The position numbers and the translations under genes are program-made. A DNA stretch of 64,000 nucleotides from Echinococcus granulosus (lineage: Eukaryota > Platyhelminthes > Cestoda > Cyclophyllidea > Taeniidae). The notes under the pieces are model-generated. The model ran no database searches and was not told where the DNA came from. It was given only the letters and a program-made list of their open reading frames with translations. Location of the stretch: contig NW_020170381.1 in the NCBI RefSeq assembly GCF_000524195.1, positions 272,073 to 336,072 of the forward strand, read 5' to 3'. Below are positions 1 to 11,100 of this stretch, in pieces. Each line of letters starts with the position of its first letter. Within the stretch, counting starts at the first letter, position 1.

Positions 1-297
1 AAGGTCTGCTCCTAATCTCAATCTGTTCCTGTGTCTTGGATCTTTTGTTACCAAAAATAAGCTATTAAAGTATGCGCTTTGCTGTTATTTTAGCGTGCTT
101 TTCCTTTTAGGCCGATAATATTATGTAGTTGGACATCTAGTTTTTTTATTGAGCATATGATTCACTTCGTGGCTAACAGGTGGTGAGTGGTTAATGTGTA
201 CATCGTTAATTATATTAAACTCGGTAATTTTTAGCTCTGCGCTATTTGTTTACTACATTGTCTGATTCATCGCTTTTTAACTTTATTTTACATTTAG
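1..297. other. Probable WDR11 intron sequence
   Basis: AT-rich sequence before the first recognisable WDR11 exon. I see no exon or repeat in it. It is probably an intron of WDR11, because the upstream propeller exons are missing from the window. Confidence 0.5.
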
Positions 298-3257
298 ACT
301 TCCTGTATTTACCCAGTCTCTTACCTACGAACGTAGCTCTGACCATTCGACACCTGCTGCAGCACCAACCTTGGCGATCATCCTCCTCCTCCATCCCAAA
401 GGTGGACAATGGATGTGAATTCAGGCCGGTTTCCAGCGCGGTTACCCTCGCGTGTCCTCCACTGGGTACCACCTTCGCCAATGTTCAATCCTCTGCCGAT
501 CGCTTCTTCACTAAGTTCCGAAGTGTGTAAGTTGACTCCTCTTCCATTACATGCTTGCCACATAGGTCGACATGTCAAATGACCAATAATGTTTCTATAC
601 GTTTCTTGTGAATCATCATTATTTTGGTTTTTCATCATCTCACTACTGACGTCCTAGGCATGTCTTAGTCGAACATCATGATAGCGAGTAATAATTGTTA
701 TTTGGTACCCATTCTGAGAGATTTTGGTTCAGTGGGCAGCACTTTCCCTTAGGAAGCATTTATGCGCTCCGTTTGAGTCCTCTCAGTTGAGCATTGTGGA
801 GCGTTGTCTGCTGACGGCTCAGCTATTTGGCGACTCTTACGAGACGGCCTTTTGGCGTGTGGCGGCGTCCCAACTCTTGACGACGAAAATATCTACGGAG
901 GCAGGAATGGCGTCTGCGGCCAGCCGGTCGCGACGCTTTGGCCTCACTGACCTCGTCTGGGATGAGCTGACCGAGGAGTCGACCTACCGCGCGGCCGTAG
1001 TCGAACGGGTCAATCGTCTCTTACACGAGGCCACCGCTGAGCAAAGCAAACTCCGCACGCAATTCCTTCTTATGTTAGGTATTTTCATCTTAGCTCACTC
1101 TATCGGTACTGATGAATTCCCTTCCGTTTTTAGGTGCCATAAGCGAAGTTATACTTGTTTTCTGTTCTGTTTTGTCAGTATGCTGTTAATGATGCTACGT
1201 CAGAAAATTACGTATTTTGGTTTAACTGGTCCCGTATCTAGTAATTGGATTTTAGCTGACTGCAGCTGAACAACACTTGCTGTTTTACTCTGATACGGTC
1301 GTCCTGCTTATCTTCTAACGGATTTGACTCCCCCATAATGCAGTTTTTTTGTAGTCCACGTCTTGGGAATAAGTGAAACATGATTTAACGTTGCACAGAC
1401 TAGTTTAGCAGACAGCAGTGCGCGCACTTTTTTTCCTCTGAAGTGGTCTAAACACACGCTACAATGAGTCATATTTTCAAAACTGTGCTTACTGGGTATG
1501 CTTGGGGTCCCAGAAAGCGATCCAATTTGATTGCCTAGAAGTTTCCATTTAATAACTAGTATCATAGCATTCTAGAGCCGTGCTCACACTGTCTTCCCAA
1601 TGGGCTCTCATCGCTCATAGATGTACTCCAAGTGTACTGACAATCACCTTAAGGGTGAGATTAATCGTGCTACAGTTACGCGTAATTGAAACAGCCGAGA
1701 CACACAAACGGACCTCATCATCCAACTTTCAGGCGCTTACGCATTCGCCCTACTTCGTTTTGCTCATCTACATACGTCGACAAAAGGGACATCTGTACTG
1801 AAGTCTTGGCCGATTGATTATCCGGTTATAGGCTCGATAGGATCGAGGCCACGCAGGCACAAACCCCAGCTTATAGCAGCACTATATTTAACAATTCCAT
1901 TCTCTAGGCTTTCGACACGAGGCGATAGAATACCTGACCGGGTACCCAACGGAGTCAGCGTCCTTCAGTTTTAACATCCACCGCGCCTGCCTCCTGGCCT
2001 CACAGGGCTATATTCGTGACTTGGAAGCTGCCATCGCGGACGGTGAGAGCGAGTCACTCTCCGCGGCGAGGCTGAACTACACGAGTTCAGTGAAACTCTT
2101 GGCTGCAAGTCTCATCTCTACCAACCGCCTCTATGAGGGTGTGGAGATGCTCTGCATGCTGGGCATGCATCTGGAGGCTTGCCAATATCTGGAGACCTAC
2201 AGGGAATGGGAGACTGCTATTTGGCTAGCCAAGGTAAAATTAAATTCCACTCCAAAGTACTAGGTACTCCATTACCAGTCTGAAACAGGCTTTTTATCAT
2301 CTGTAGTGTACCTTAAGCAAAAAAGAGTGTGACGGTGTAATGCATCGTTGGGCCACCTATCTCGCATCTACAGCGAATTGCAAGGTCTGTTTTCCCATTT
2401 TCCTGCATTTCTTGCTGGCGATCGCCTTGTTGTGTCTTTTTTCGGGTAGTTTTATTTTGAGGCCAAATGTAGCAACCTAAGCGACTGGATGGACAGAGGC
2501 GTTTGTCTACTAGACTTAAAATTGTTGCTTGATAATGAGGAAGTCGACCACCCATCAATTTGGCTAGGCCCTTTCTATTCTCACTGTAGAAGCTGTTATG
2601 TGGCTAGATGGATGATTGGTATTGCGCCACGAATAGTGTACCAGTTACAGCTACCCGTCAATCTTAATTTTGCGTTGCTTGATCTGCGCTGCATGCGGTC
2701 CTCCCAGCGACACAAATGAATTTGCTTACTTGTAGACGCTGGCGATTCTGGTTTTGGTGTACCTCGGACAACATAATTCAGTTCTCAGTCTGCTTAAAAG
2801 TCTCCGACAGCATCAGCTGGCAGCCAGGTATCTTGAAGCCTGTCTTGAATGTCGTGCGGTGATCCCTGATCCGAAGACAGGTAGGCGCGATCGAATGTTT
2901 TATCCTAGCTTTTATATCATCAAATAGCCTTTTGTTGATGCCTATCTCTTGAAATTACATAGTGTCAGATAATAGCTCAGGCCTTAATTGCTAGAACTAA
3001 TGCTACTGTTCCTATTTACAATTGTACAAGGAAGATAGCAGAGCTTCATTTGTAAAACCCACATACCGATGAATCCCTTCATGCGCATAATAGTCTCCAA
3101 ACTCTCCTTTACAGAAGAACTACACTCGCAAGTGTTCCTTGAATTTGCCACGACACTAACCAGCATTGGGCAGAGAGAGGCCGCTCTGTACTACGCAGGA
3201 CTGGCAGGCGATTTGGGCAAACCGCTGCGGGATGAAATTGACTTCCTTCTGAACTGA
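298..3257 (+). CDS. WDR11: WDR11 homologue, C-terminal exons (5'-partial)
   Basis: This is the 3' part of a WD-repeat protein 11 gene. In other animals WDR11 works in a vesicle-tethering complex at the trans-Golgi. Exons read: about 298 or 317 to 524, then 733-1078, 1908-2233, 2307-2384, 2736-2880 and 3115-3257, ending in TGA. From 733 to the stop the phases join exactly (1038 nt). Family matches are in the alpha-helical C-terminal half after the propellers: TIRHLLQHQPW, LSIVERCLLTAQLFGDS, ACQYLETYREWETAIWLAK, LSKKECDGVMHRWATYL and AALYYAGLAGDLGK. The first exon's donor (GTGTAAG at 525) is the weakest junction and was chosen because it alone keeps phase. The WD40 propellers and start codon lie upstream of the window. 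The 3' neighbour MFSD13A converges on it. The family call is firm; the first exon's 5' edge is uncertain. Confidence 0.85.
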
Positions 3258-4022
3258 AATTCGCCTTCAATGCGTCGATCCCCCTCTCTGTGATAAGACA
3301 CCTCTTTCCCACCCCGAACTGGTTACTTTTGCATGAACCTTACTGTACCTTACACAGATTTTAGCAGTTATTATGTTTTGCCATGTCTTTAATAAGAACC
3401 CTCTTGTGTTTCGAAGTCCTGCTCCGCTTACACTGGCACTGTTTAAACCCTGTAACTTTTTACGCCGCAAGCTTAGGGACACGAAGGCTCAGCTAGCAGC
3501 AAAACGATTAAAGAATTAGTGGCATGGCTATTAACGATGAAGTTGCGCACCATAACCTGTCGCCAGATTATTTCAATTCGTGATACACTGACGGCGCAAG
3601 CACGGCAGAATATTGATGCCGTTGCTTGATAAGGAACTAACTACTTATTGAGTACCCTCCTAACTGCTTTTTACGGGCAATCGATGGTGACGACGATCCA
3701 CACCGTGTAACTGGAATCATCAGTTTGCTCCCTTTGAACTACCGATGCGCAGCAGCTCGGGGTTTGAACTCTCCTCGTTCGCCGATAGTCCAAATGACTG
3801 GCATATTAACTACAGCACGAAATATCACTGCCGGGCTAGCACCTCGCTTGCCAGGTACCCAATCAGTGAATACATCCGTTGCGAAATCGTTTAACGTACC
3901 CTTTCACCCTCATTATTAGTTGCGATGACAGTCGTCATAACTGCAACGAGAGGGAGGGTTTCTATGGGGCCAAAATATGTTGCAGGTACAAAAAATTCAA
4001 AAAATAAGGATTTATTGGAACT
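3258..4022. other. Convergent intergenic spacer WDR11 / MFSD13A
   Basis: About 760 bp between two stop codons facing each other. It should hold both 3' UTRs. Short open frames near 3725-4120 resemble no family and lack splice context. No repeat is recognised. Confidence 0.5.
4011..4016 (-). promoter_or_regulatory. Candidate polyadenylation signal of MFSD13A
   Basis: AATAAA on the minus strand lies only six bases after the MFSD13A TGA (4023-4025). If used, the 3' UTR would be extremely short. No other AATAAA was noticed nearby. Confidence 0.45.
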
Positions 4023-6719
4023 TCAGATGCCTATAACAGGGGAGGAAAGGTTTAAGATGTCGGAATGGGGCGATTTTTGTCCAGTGATAGTGAGCCGTTC
4101 CTTCTTGATCCGTGCCAGGTAGGCGCCATGTAAGCGATAGCTCGACCAAATTGCAAGTTGGGCAAGACCTACGAGGAGAACGAGGGACCAGGCAAGGGTG
4201 AAGCAGGCGACGCGCAGGGTGTCTGCAGCAACACTCACCCCGCCCTTGTATCCACCGGTCAGGAGAGAGAGCAAAGCGTAGCCGACGAGAGGCGCGAAGC
4301 TCTGGCCCGGTCTACCTAGCAGCGACGTCGCCCCGAATATGAGCGCTGACACGGGCTGTGGCCGCCGATTCAGCACCAAGTCCTCATCCACCAGGTCGCT
4401 TATCACTTGAGGCAGCAACCTGCAAATTCCCTCTGTGAAGACGCGATTACTGGATAGGCAAAAAATACAACCCTTTGATATCTCTTCAGTATTCTGCGAG
4501 GTCTTTCGGATCTAGGCACTTATCGAATTTCGTTTGTCCAACAGCAGGAAGTCAATTGCAAGGCAAGAAAAATCCAAGTTTATGCTTAAAGGTAAGGTTC
4601 ATCATTGGATTTGAGGGTTGCTCTTTAAAAAATCGCATTGATTAGACACTTCCAACAGAAAGTTGCTAATATCACTTTTCTACTTGAGTATGAAATTAGG
4701 TGATGGGCGCGATTTCATGCTTCTAAATCGTCACGTTATCCCAAATTTCCTCACTCAATGCAAAGTATTTAGTCGAAACTACCTAGCCAAAAAGAGACTC
4801 ATCACCATTAAGTTGGAGGGGCCTGAAAACAGGAGGAAAATGCCAAGAACGACTTTGAGGAAAAAAAGGTCACGGATGACCACGTAAGTTCCATAGACCT
4901 CACTGGCTTTCAGTAGGAACACGTTGTTGATATGCGGCAGCACAAAAGACATCCCTAACGAGAATTACAAAAGGGTCTTGAAAAAAAGCAAAAGGTAATG
5001 ACAATTTGCCTTGTAATGTATGCAACTTACCCAATATTGCACAGGAGAGGTTCTCGTGACCCAGACCCAGGAGTGATTTTGAGAATAGTGGAAAGAAGTT
5101 ACTATTGAAGTGACAGTGGAATACCTAAACAAAAGAAGTGAGCACACTCACTCTTGATCGAAATTGTCTTTGAAGTTTGCACAGAATAAAACGCTTGTGG
5201 TAAGGTTAAACTAGTGTGCAATTCCCACTCAAGTGGTGGTGCCGTGAATAATCAAGTTCAATAATACGAACCTAAAGCATCACAGACGAAGTGAATCCAA
5301 ATGTCAGATGCACCGCATGAACGCCTGACTAGATATCTCATCAAAGTAACTTATGAAACCAAATTAACGAAGAATTCGCAATGATGTAAACCAAAAGCTG
5401 TGCAAACTAGTACATCTGTGTAGGGTTAAACAGAGATCGATTGGAATCCAAAAAACGGAAATTCTAAAGGTTATCGGTAATGCAGAAGCCTTTAGATTGA
5501 ACGGCATGGATAACACACGATTTTCATCCTCGGGAGTCTACTCGGCATCACTGGAAAGCGCATAAAATTGAGGTAAAAAAGAACCAGAAATAGACAACTC
5601 ACTTGAAGTGCCTGCATCAAACTGAAGGTAAGAAAACTTGGGCGTAATAGGATTCCCAAAATGAATGCAAACATGTTTTGCACTTCACTCGTATCTCTCG
5701 AGCCGAAATTACGTTCAAGTTGTTCGGGTTGTAACGGAGTTTTCTCTAGAGGGGTCTCACAGCTAAATCAAAAAAAAACGGAACCTCGGCACAAGGTAGG
5801 CCTTTTGCATGATAAAATGCTTTCCTGCGAATTCTTATTTGGTGACTTAAGAGTAGTTTTTTGCTCTTCAAATTATAAATTGTTGTTAAAACACACTAGT
5901 CAGTTTTTTAGCTTGCGAAAAATTATTTTTTCCTAATGGATTTAAAACACCAGAAAAGTGAGCCAATTAAAACCATACTCCCCTGCAGGCAATTATTTAC
6001 CATGCTAAGTGTGAATTGAGATCCGAATCCGACATTCTAGCGAGCCACTGTCCTCCGCAGAAAATTCCGATTGCTGAGAACATCGCGATGCCAAAGGCTA
6101 AAGTTTGGAAATCGTGGAGCATGGATTGCGATTGTGAGGTGTACCTGCCATAGTCGAATGAATTTCCCAGTAGTAACACATTCTTGCCTCTGTCAAACCA
6201 AAAGGATATCGTTACAAGACCGATAGCTGACAGAGCCTGACCCACTGAGGCTGAACAACCAAGCCGTGATCGATCAGACTGTGACACAGCCAAGTCGGCC
6301 AGGAGAGCGCCTTTCATCAAATCCAATAACGTTATCACGGAGTCGTAGCAGCACAAGACCAACATAAATCTGATACCCGGGAAGTTCGGTAACCACTGAG
6401 GAAACCAAGTAGAGGTGAAGGCGAGGGCTAGAAAAGGCCCGCAGTGGCTGATAACCCGAGCCCTCCGACTAGCAACAGCTTTGTCAGTTAGGTCCCCACT
6501 AAGAAGGTGTTTGTCGATGAGCCAACCGAAAATGGAGTCATTTACAGAATTCCAGACGAGAAATATTATCTCCGAAAACCAAAATGAAAATTTTGAGATT
6601 GCAAAGTTGGAGACAAAGACCTGAACATGATAAACGATGAAAATGTTGTGTACGAGGGATATGCAAAAGTGAATGAATCCATATGCAGTACACATCCTGA
6701 GGGACACTGCGTACGACAT
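4023..6719 (-). CDS. MFSD13A: MFSD13A/TMEM180-like major facilitator protein
   Basis: Multi-pass membrane protein of the MFSD13A (TMEM180) branch of the major facilitator superfamily; its substrate is not known. Five exons on the minus strand: 6719-6001, 5762-5603, 5124-5031, 4954-4783 and 4449-4023. All phases match, giving 1572 nt and 523 aa, close to my recollection of the human protein (about 517 aa). Family-specific stretches are WNSVNDSIFGWLIDK in the N-terminal half, VFHCHFNSNFFPLF starting exon 3, LPHINNVFLL starting exon 4 and SDLVDEDLVLNRR in the last exon. Hydrophobic segments fill most of the chain. A good acceptor (TTTTCTTTCAG) ends 15 nt before the ATG. The upstream neighbour claspin diverges from it. 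Confidence 0.9.
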
Positions 6720-6734
6720 TTCGACGTTGCACGC

Positions 6735-6747
6735 CTGAAAGAAAAGT
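6735..6747 (-). promoter_or_regulatory. Splice acceptor just upstream of MFSD13A ATG
   Basis: On the minus strand a pyrimidine tract ending in CAG (6737-6735) lies 15 nt before the MFSD13A start codon. It could be a spliced-leader trans-splice acceptor or the end of a leader intron. Sequence alone cannot decide. Confidence 0.5.
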
Positions 6748-8149
6748 TCACTACTTATTCAGCATGAAAAATATTATACCACAGCATAAGGTGCGCGAAA
6801 CTAAAACGAACGCGTTACAACCCGGTTCAACAATATGCACGCCAAACGAATAAATCCCTGTATTTTTAAAAATAGTATCTGTACAACTAGACGGAGGCAC
6901 ATTAACATACACATACGAACTTCATAAAAACACCGAGGTAAGAAATTTAGGGGAAGTTTCCCGGATTCAGATGTGGTTCCGCCTTGTTCCCATGAGTAGC
7001 CTATCAAAGCAACGAAACAGAGGCAACGAGCGAACTCCCACTTGCTTAAGCACGTTATCAGTGCAATTAACATGACCTTGCTCAGAAGCAAAGGAAAATG
7101 CAATGACTGCTAATTTCTTACCTAATTCCAGAACAAAACATTAGGAGAATAAAACTCCAGGAGAGCTCATAGATAGCTGGCTAAAATTGCAACACAGTTG
7201 TTGCTTTGTGAACCCAAAGAACTGCTTCTAATCAAAGGGAAAAGCAAAAAAATGCAACAATGTGCAAAATAGCACAGGCTCTAATATGACGCCACTTACA
7301 CCGAACAACTTCCTCATTCCTATAGAGCAAGGTGGAAACATACCTAGAATAGTTGACTTTAAGCAAGTTTTTTAAAAGTATGGAGATAACGAGTTTAATG
7401 TCCACCTTTAATGAATTGTGTTTCTCTCTGTGAGATATACTGTTTGAGGATTCCAGATATTAACAATTAACGACATTTTTTCTAAAGCAGATTCCATCCC
7501 TACTTTTAAAACCAACGTTAGTGCAAAAACTGGTTTTCTGCATGCTCACTTTTAACCTAATAGTTTTCTTTTAATAACGCAGGTTTATCTTGTAGTACGT
7601 CTTAAAACGACTACATTGCATGTAAGAATAAATGCCTGTGAAATCAAATGTTACTCTTAGCTTGTAGTCATAGGTGAACATTTTAATCCCTTTATTTTAA
7701 TAGCCCTGTTTGTGATTTCCCATACCTTGTGGTAACCGCCCAATTCGAACCTCGAGGTAGCCCTACTCTCGCCTCTTTTTTTTCCATCGTACAGATTCTC
7801 CAATATTACTATTCACTGGAATATCTTTTATTTAAAGCCTTTTATATAATGCTGCAAAGTCGTGAAGTCTTTGAGTGTCGCATTCACATTCACTTCTTCG
7901 CCATGCATGAGCTATTATTTCAACTTTTTGTTTCGCTAAATGAAAACCAACTGTTTTTGAGTGTGCCCAGATGGGATTTGTACCTTTATTTTCCTTTGGC
8001 GGTGTTTATCCTTTATAGGTAGTCTTTAGAGCTGTAATTTGATCCTAGCTTTATGTAAAACCCTTCTTCTCGCGACCGATCTGATGCAAATATCGGGCCC
8101 TGTTTAGCCTATTTAGTTCAGTTATAGTCATGCTAATGTTGAACATTGC
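6748..8149. other. Divergent intergenic region MFSD13A / claspin
   Basis: About 1.4 kb between two divergently read genes, so it should contain both promoters. It is AT-rich. The open frames at 6801-7103 (-) and 7729-8022 (+) are low-complexity and hydrophobic and match no family. No repeat or RNA gene is seen. Confidence 0.45.
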
Positions 8150-8162
8150 TCTCTTATTTTAG
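8150..8162 (+). promoter_or_regulatory. Splice acceptor 12 nt before claspin ATG
   Basis: The tract CTCTTATTTTAG ends at 8162 and the first ATG of the claspin frame is at 8175. The frame is also open back to 8163, so this could instead be an internal exon boundary. A trans-splice acceptor or leader intron is equally possible. Confidence 0.5.
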
Positions 8163-8174
8163 GTAGAAGAACTC

Positions 8175-11100
8175 ATGCAACGAGGTAGCTTAAGGACAGA
8201 CAATTTTTCGGTTGAACTGTCTAGCGCAAATAATGGAGATGTTCCGCTAGTCCCTGTTCTGTCAAATGAAAATATTGAGGGAACTGACGGTGCCATTGCC
8301 AATGCTGCGATTACCGGTACTAAAAAAATTATGGACCCTGAAGTTTCTTCTGCCTCCTTGAATGGGCATGGCGACCGAGAAGAATGCACTAAGGAATGGG
8401 ATGAAATGTCTGTGTCAAAAGCCACCTGCAATGAAGAAGTGGAGAATCAGGATCCATCAAATGATACTTTTGAAAAAGTTGGCAGGTGGGGAGCCGCACG
8501 GAAACCCAAGCAGATTTTGGGCTTAAAAAAGTCCCCCAACGTTTATGATAAAGAAAAGTTTGGTATACACAGCGTGTCGCAGCGGCTTATTCGAGGTATA
8601 GTGTTGATTTTTTTAGATTCTTTGCTCAGAGGCTGAGGTGCACCTTCCTGTTCATAAGCCGAAGCAGTATTCAACTTTCGTGGAATTTCGTAATGCTCTT
8701 AGGGGTAAAAAATCGTCTCCAGTGCCGTTCACTGGAGCTGATGAGTAAATATGCTAATTTTCGCGCTTGTATTTTTTAAGTAGCATACAAAAAGTCACTG
8801 GGTTGTGCTATGCACGACCCACTTTGAACGGTGGTACCGCAAATAGTGTTGGATGTCCTACTAATGGACCAACGAGCACGTCGAACTCTTATAGTGATGG
8901 GGTTCCAGCAACTGGCTCCTTGAAACTACCCGTAGGTCTTTCGCCTCCTCGACTTCTTAAAGCCGACGACGATGATGTCATTGATTTGCGTGAGTTTATA
9001 AACCTCTTGGGCCAGTTATTCTGCTACCTAATATTGTTTTGTATTACAGTTGAAGACGAAAATCCTGTTACATCTGCTAAGGAAACTCATCTCAATCAAC
9101 TGTTATCCAGATTTATCGATTCCGTGAAGGCGGCAAATTTGAGTGAGAAAACTGATTCTACGAAGACTGTAGAATATTCGATTGTTACAAGGGTACGCCA
9201 CCTCATTTACTATCTTCCGGTTGACCTATGTCCACTTATATATGGTAGGCATAATTTCTGTTTGATTCTATACTTTTCGAGCATACGACTAGTGTGATGC
9301 TTATTCTGTGATTTAGTTCGATTTTCCATGGCTTTGTCAGATAAATGGTTTCGTACTTATTTGAATACAATAGGTGCCAGATGCTCAGACAGGGAGACTC
9401 TCTATTCAGTTGGACACGGTCGCCTACAAGCCAAACCATTCAAAAGCAGTAACTTTCACCGATCGTCGTATGTGGGCTAGACATCGGTTGGAGTTGCAAG
9501 CGATCATGCGCTCCAAACGACTTCGGCAATATGATGAACGAATGCGGCATTATGAAGGCCCACATACTAGCTCGAAAAAGTCTGACAGTGATTTGGATGA
9601 GGTATTCTGACTTGTTTATATCCCCTAGTGATGTTGCTAATATTTGGCGAGTCGAAATAATGCCTAATGTCGATGCTTTCACTCCTACCATTTGTGGTCA
9701 AGCTCAGCGCATTTCACTATCGCCAAACTCTAACCGATGTACTTTGTCGTGCGATTTTTTACCTCGGGGTTTGTTTTTCTGCTGATTCAATAACTTTGAC
9801 GTTTTCGTTGGTAGCGTTCTCGTATACAGTGTGTATGCACGTCATAGTGGCAATCTGCTTAAGATTTGAATAGTTGTTATCTCTTGAGCGTGCCGTTTAT
9901 TTCTCTTTAAACTTAAGGCGATTTTTATAACAAAAAATAATTATTTGGGACCGAGTAATCTTCTCTTCATTTCTGAATGAGTTTTTGAACAGTCATAAGT
10001 TTATTTCGTCCAAATTTAAAGTTGTGCATAAAATTTCTTTTAAAGGCCGAAGAATGGTTGGAATGTGATGAGAGTGACACCTCTACAGAAACAGAAACGG
10101 AACAGGAAGAGAATGAAGATGGGAATGGGGATGAAGACGAGGATATTGATGAAAATCCCAGCGTATCAAACATTCAAAAGAAAGTGAGTCCGTTCGTGGA
10201 TGATGAAGCAGAGGAGAATGATGATAGTGAAGATTGTGAAGTTGATATTGGGGCCTCACAGCAAAGTGCAACTGAAATTTGTGAGGTGAGTAATATATAT
10301 CTTGTTCTCTGAATTACCGTTTTTTCACTCCGTTCATTGCGCTCCTTTCAGCTGCATACGTTTGTTTAGAAAATTGGAAGTCTTCGATCTTATAAATGAC
10401 ACAAACCGTAATTTTTCAGTCTCTATCTAGCAATTTTCCTGCAGTTGTCATGACATCTCAAGGGTTGGCGTCTAGAGCGCGCGTTGAACCAGGCGAATTC
10501 GACCTCTTTGCCAATGACGCAACCCTTTTTGTGGACAGTACGTCAGTAGCATTCATCCACCTAGAATCTTTAGAAGCTCATGATACCTCTAGAATGATTC
10601 CATTTGCACATCGCGAGAACCCAGCCCATTGTGACGTATCTTCTGCCAGTATTTTAAACCGTTCATGGAACGGGACGCCTTACAGTATGCTGTTTAGTCA
10701 GAAGCGGATTCCTTTGCAGGATTGTAAACAAGTCGTGTACACATCCTTATTGTCAATCCAAGCAGGCATTTCGGAGTATTCGTTGTTGGAAAACGATAAA
10801 TCTAGTCAAAATATCTCGAATTTCCTACCTTCACAAACCCAAGTCAGTCTAAATTCAACACAACTTACCCTTTCCGAAGATGTAATTAATAATGATCCAG
10901 GTACGCTGGGTACATTCTTATCCACTTTCAGACAAAAAGATTAATATGCAATCAGGTGACACACAGGCGCTTGGACCAGATCCGGAGACCTGTTTAACTC
11001 ATACGCAAGTGTTTGGCGAGACTGAGAAGGATCGAGGTATTTTTGGTATTTTAGGTCTATTATGCCTTTTCAGCATTATTGAAGTTTCCAGTACACATTG

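Noticed and set aside
4965..5147. Minus-strand ORF of 60 aa
   Set aside because: It overlaps MFSD13A exon 3 in another frame; the exon itself reads VFHCHFNSNFF.
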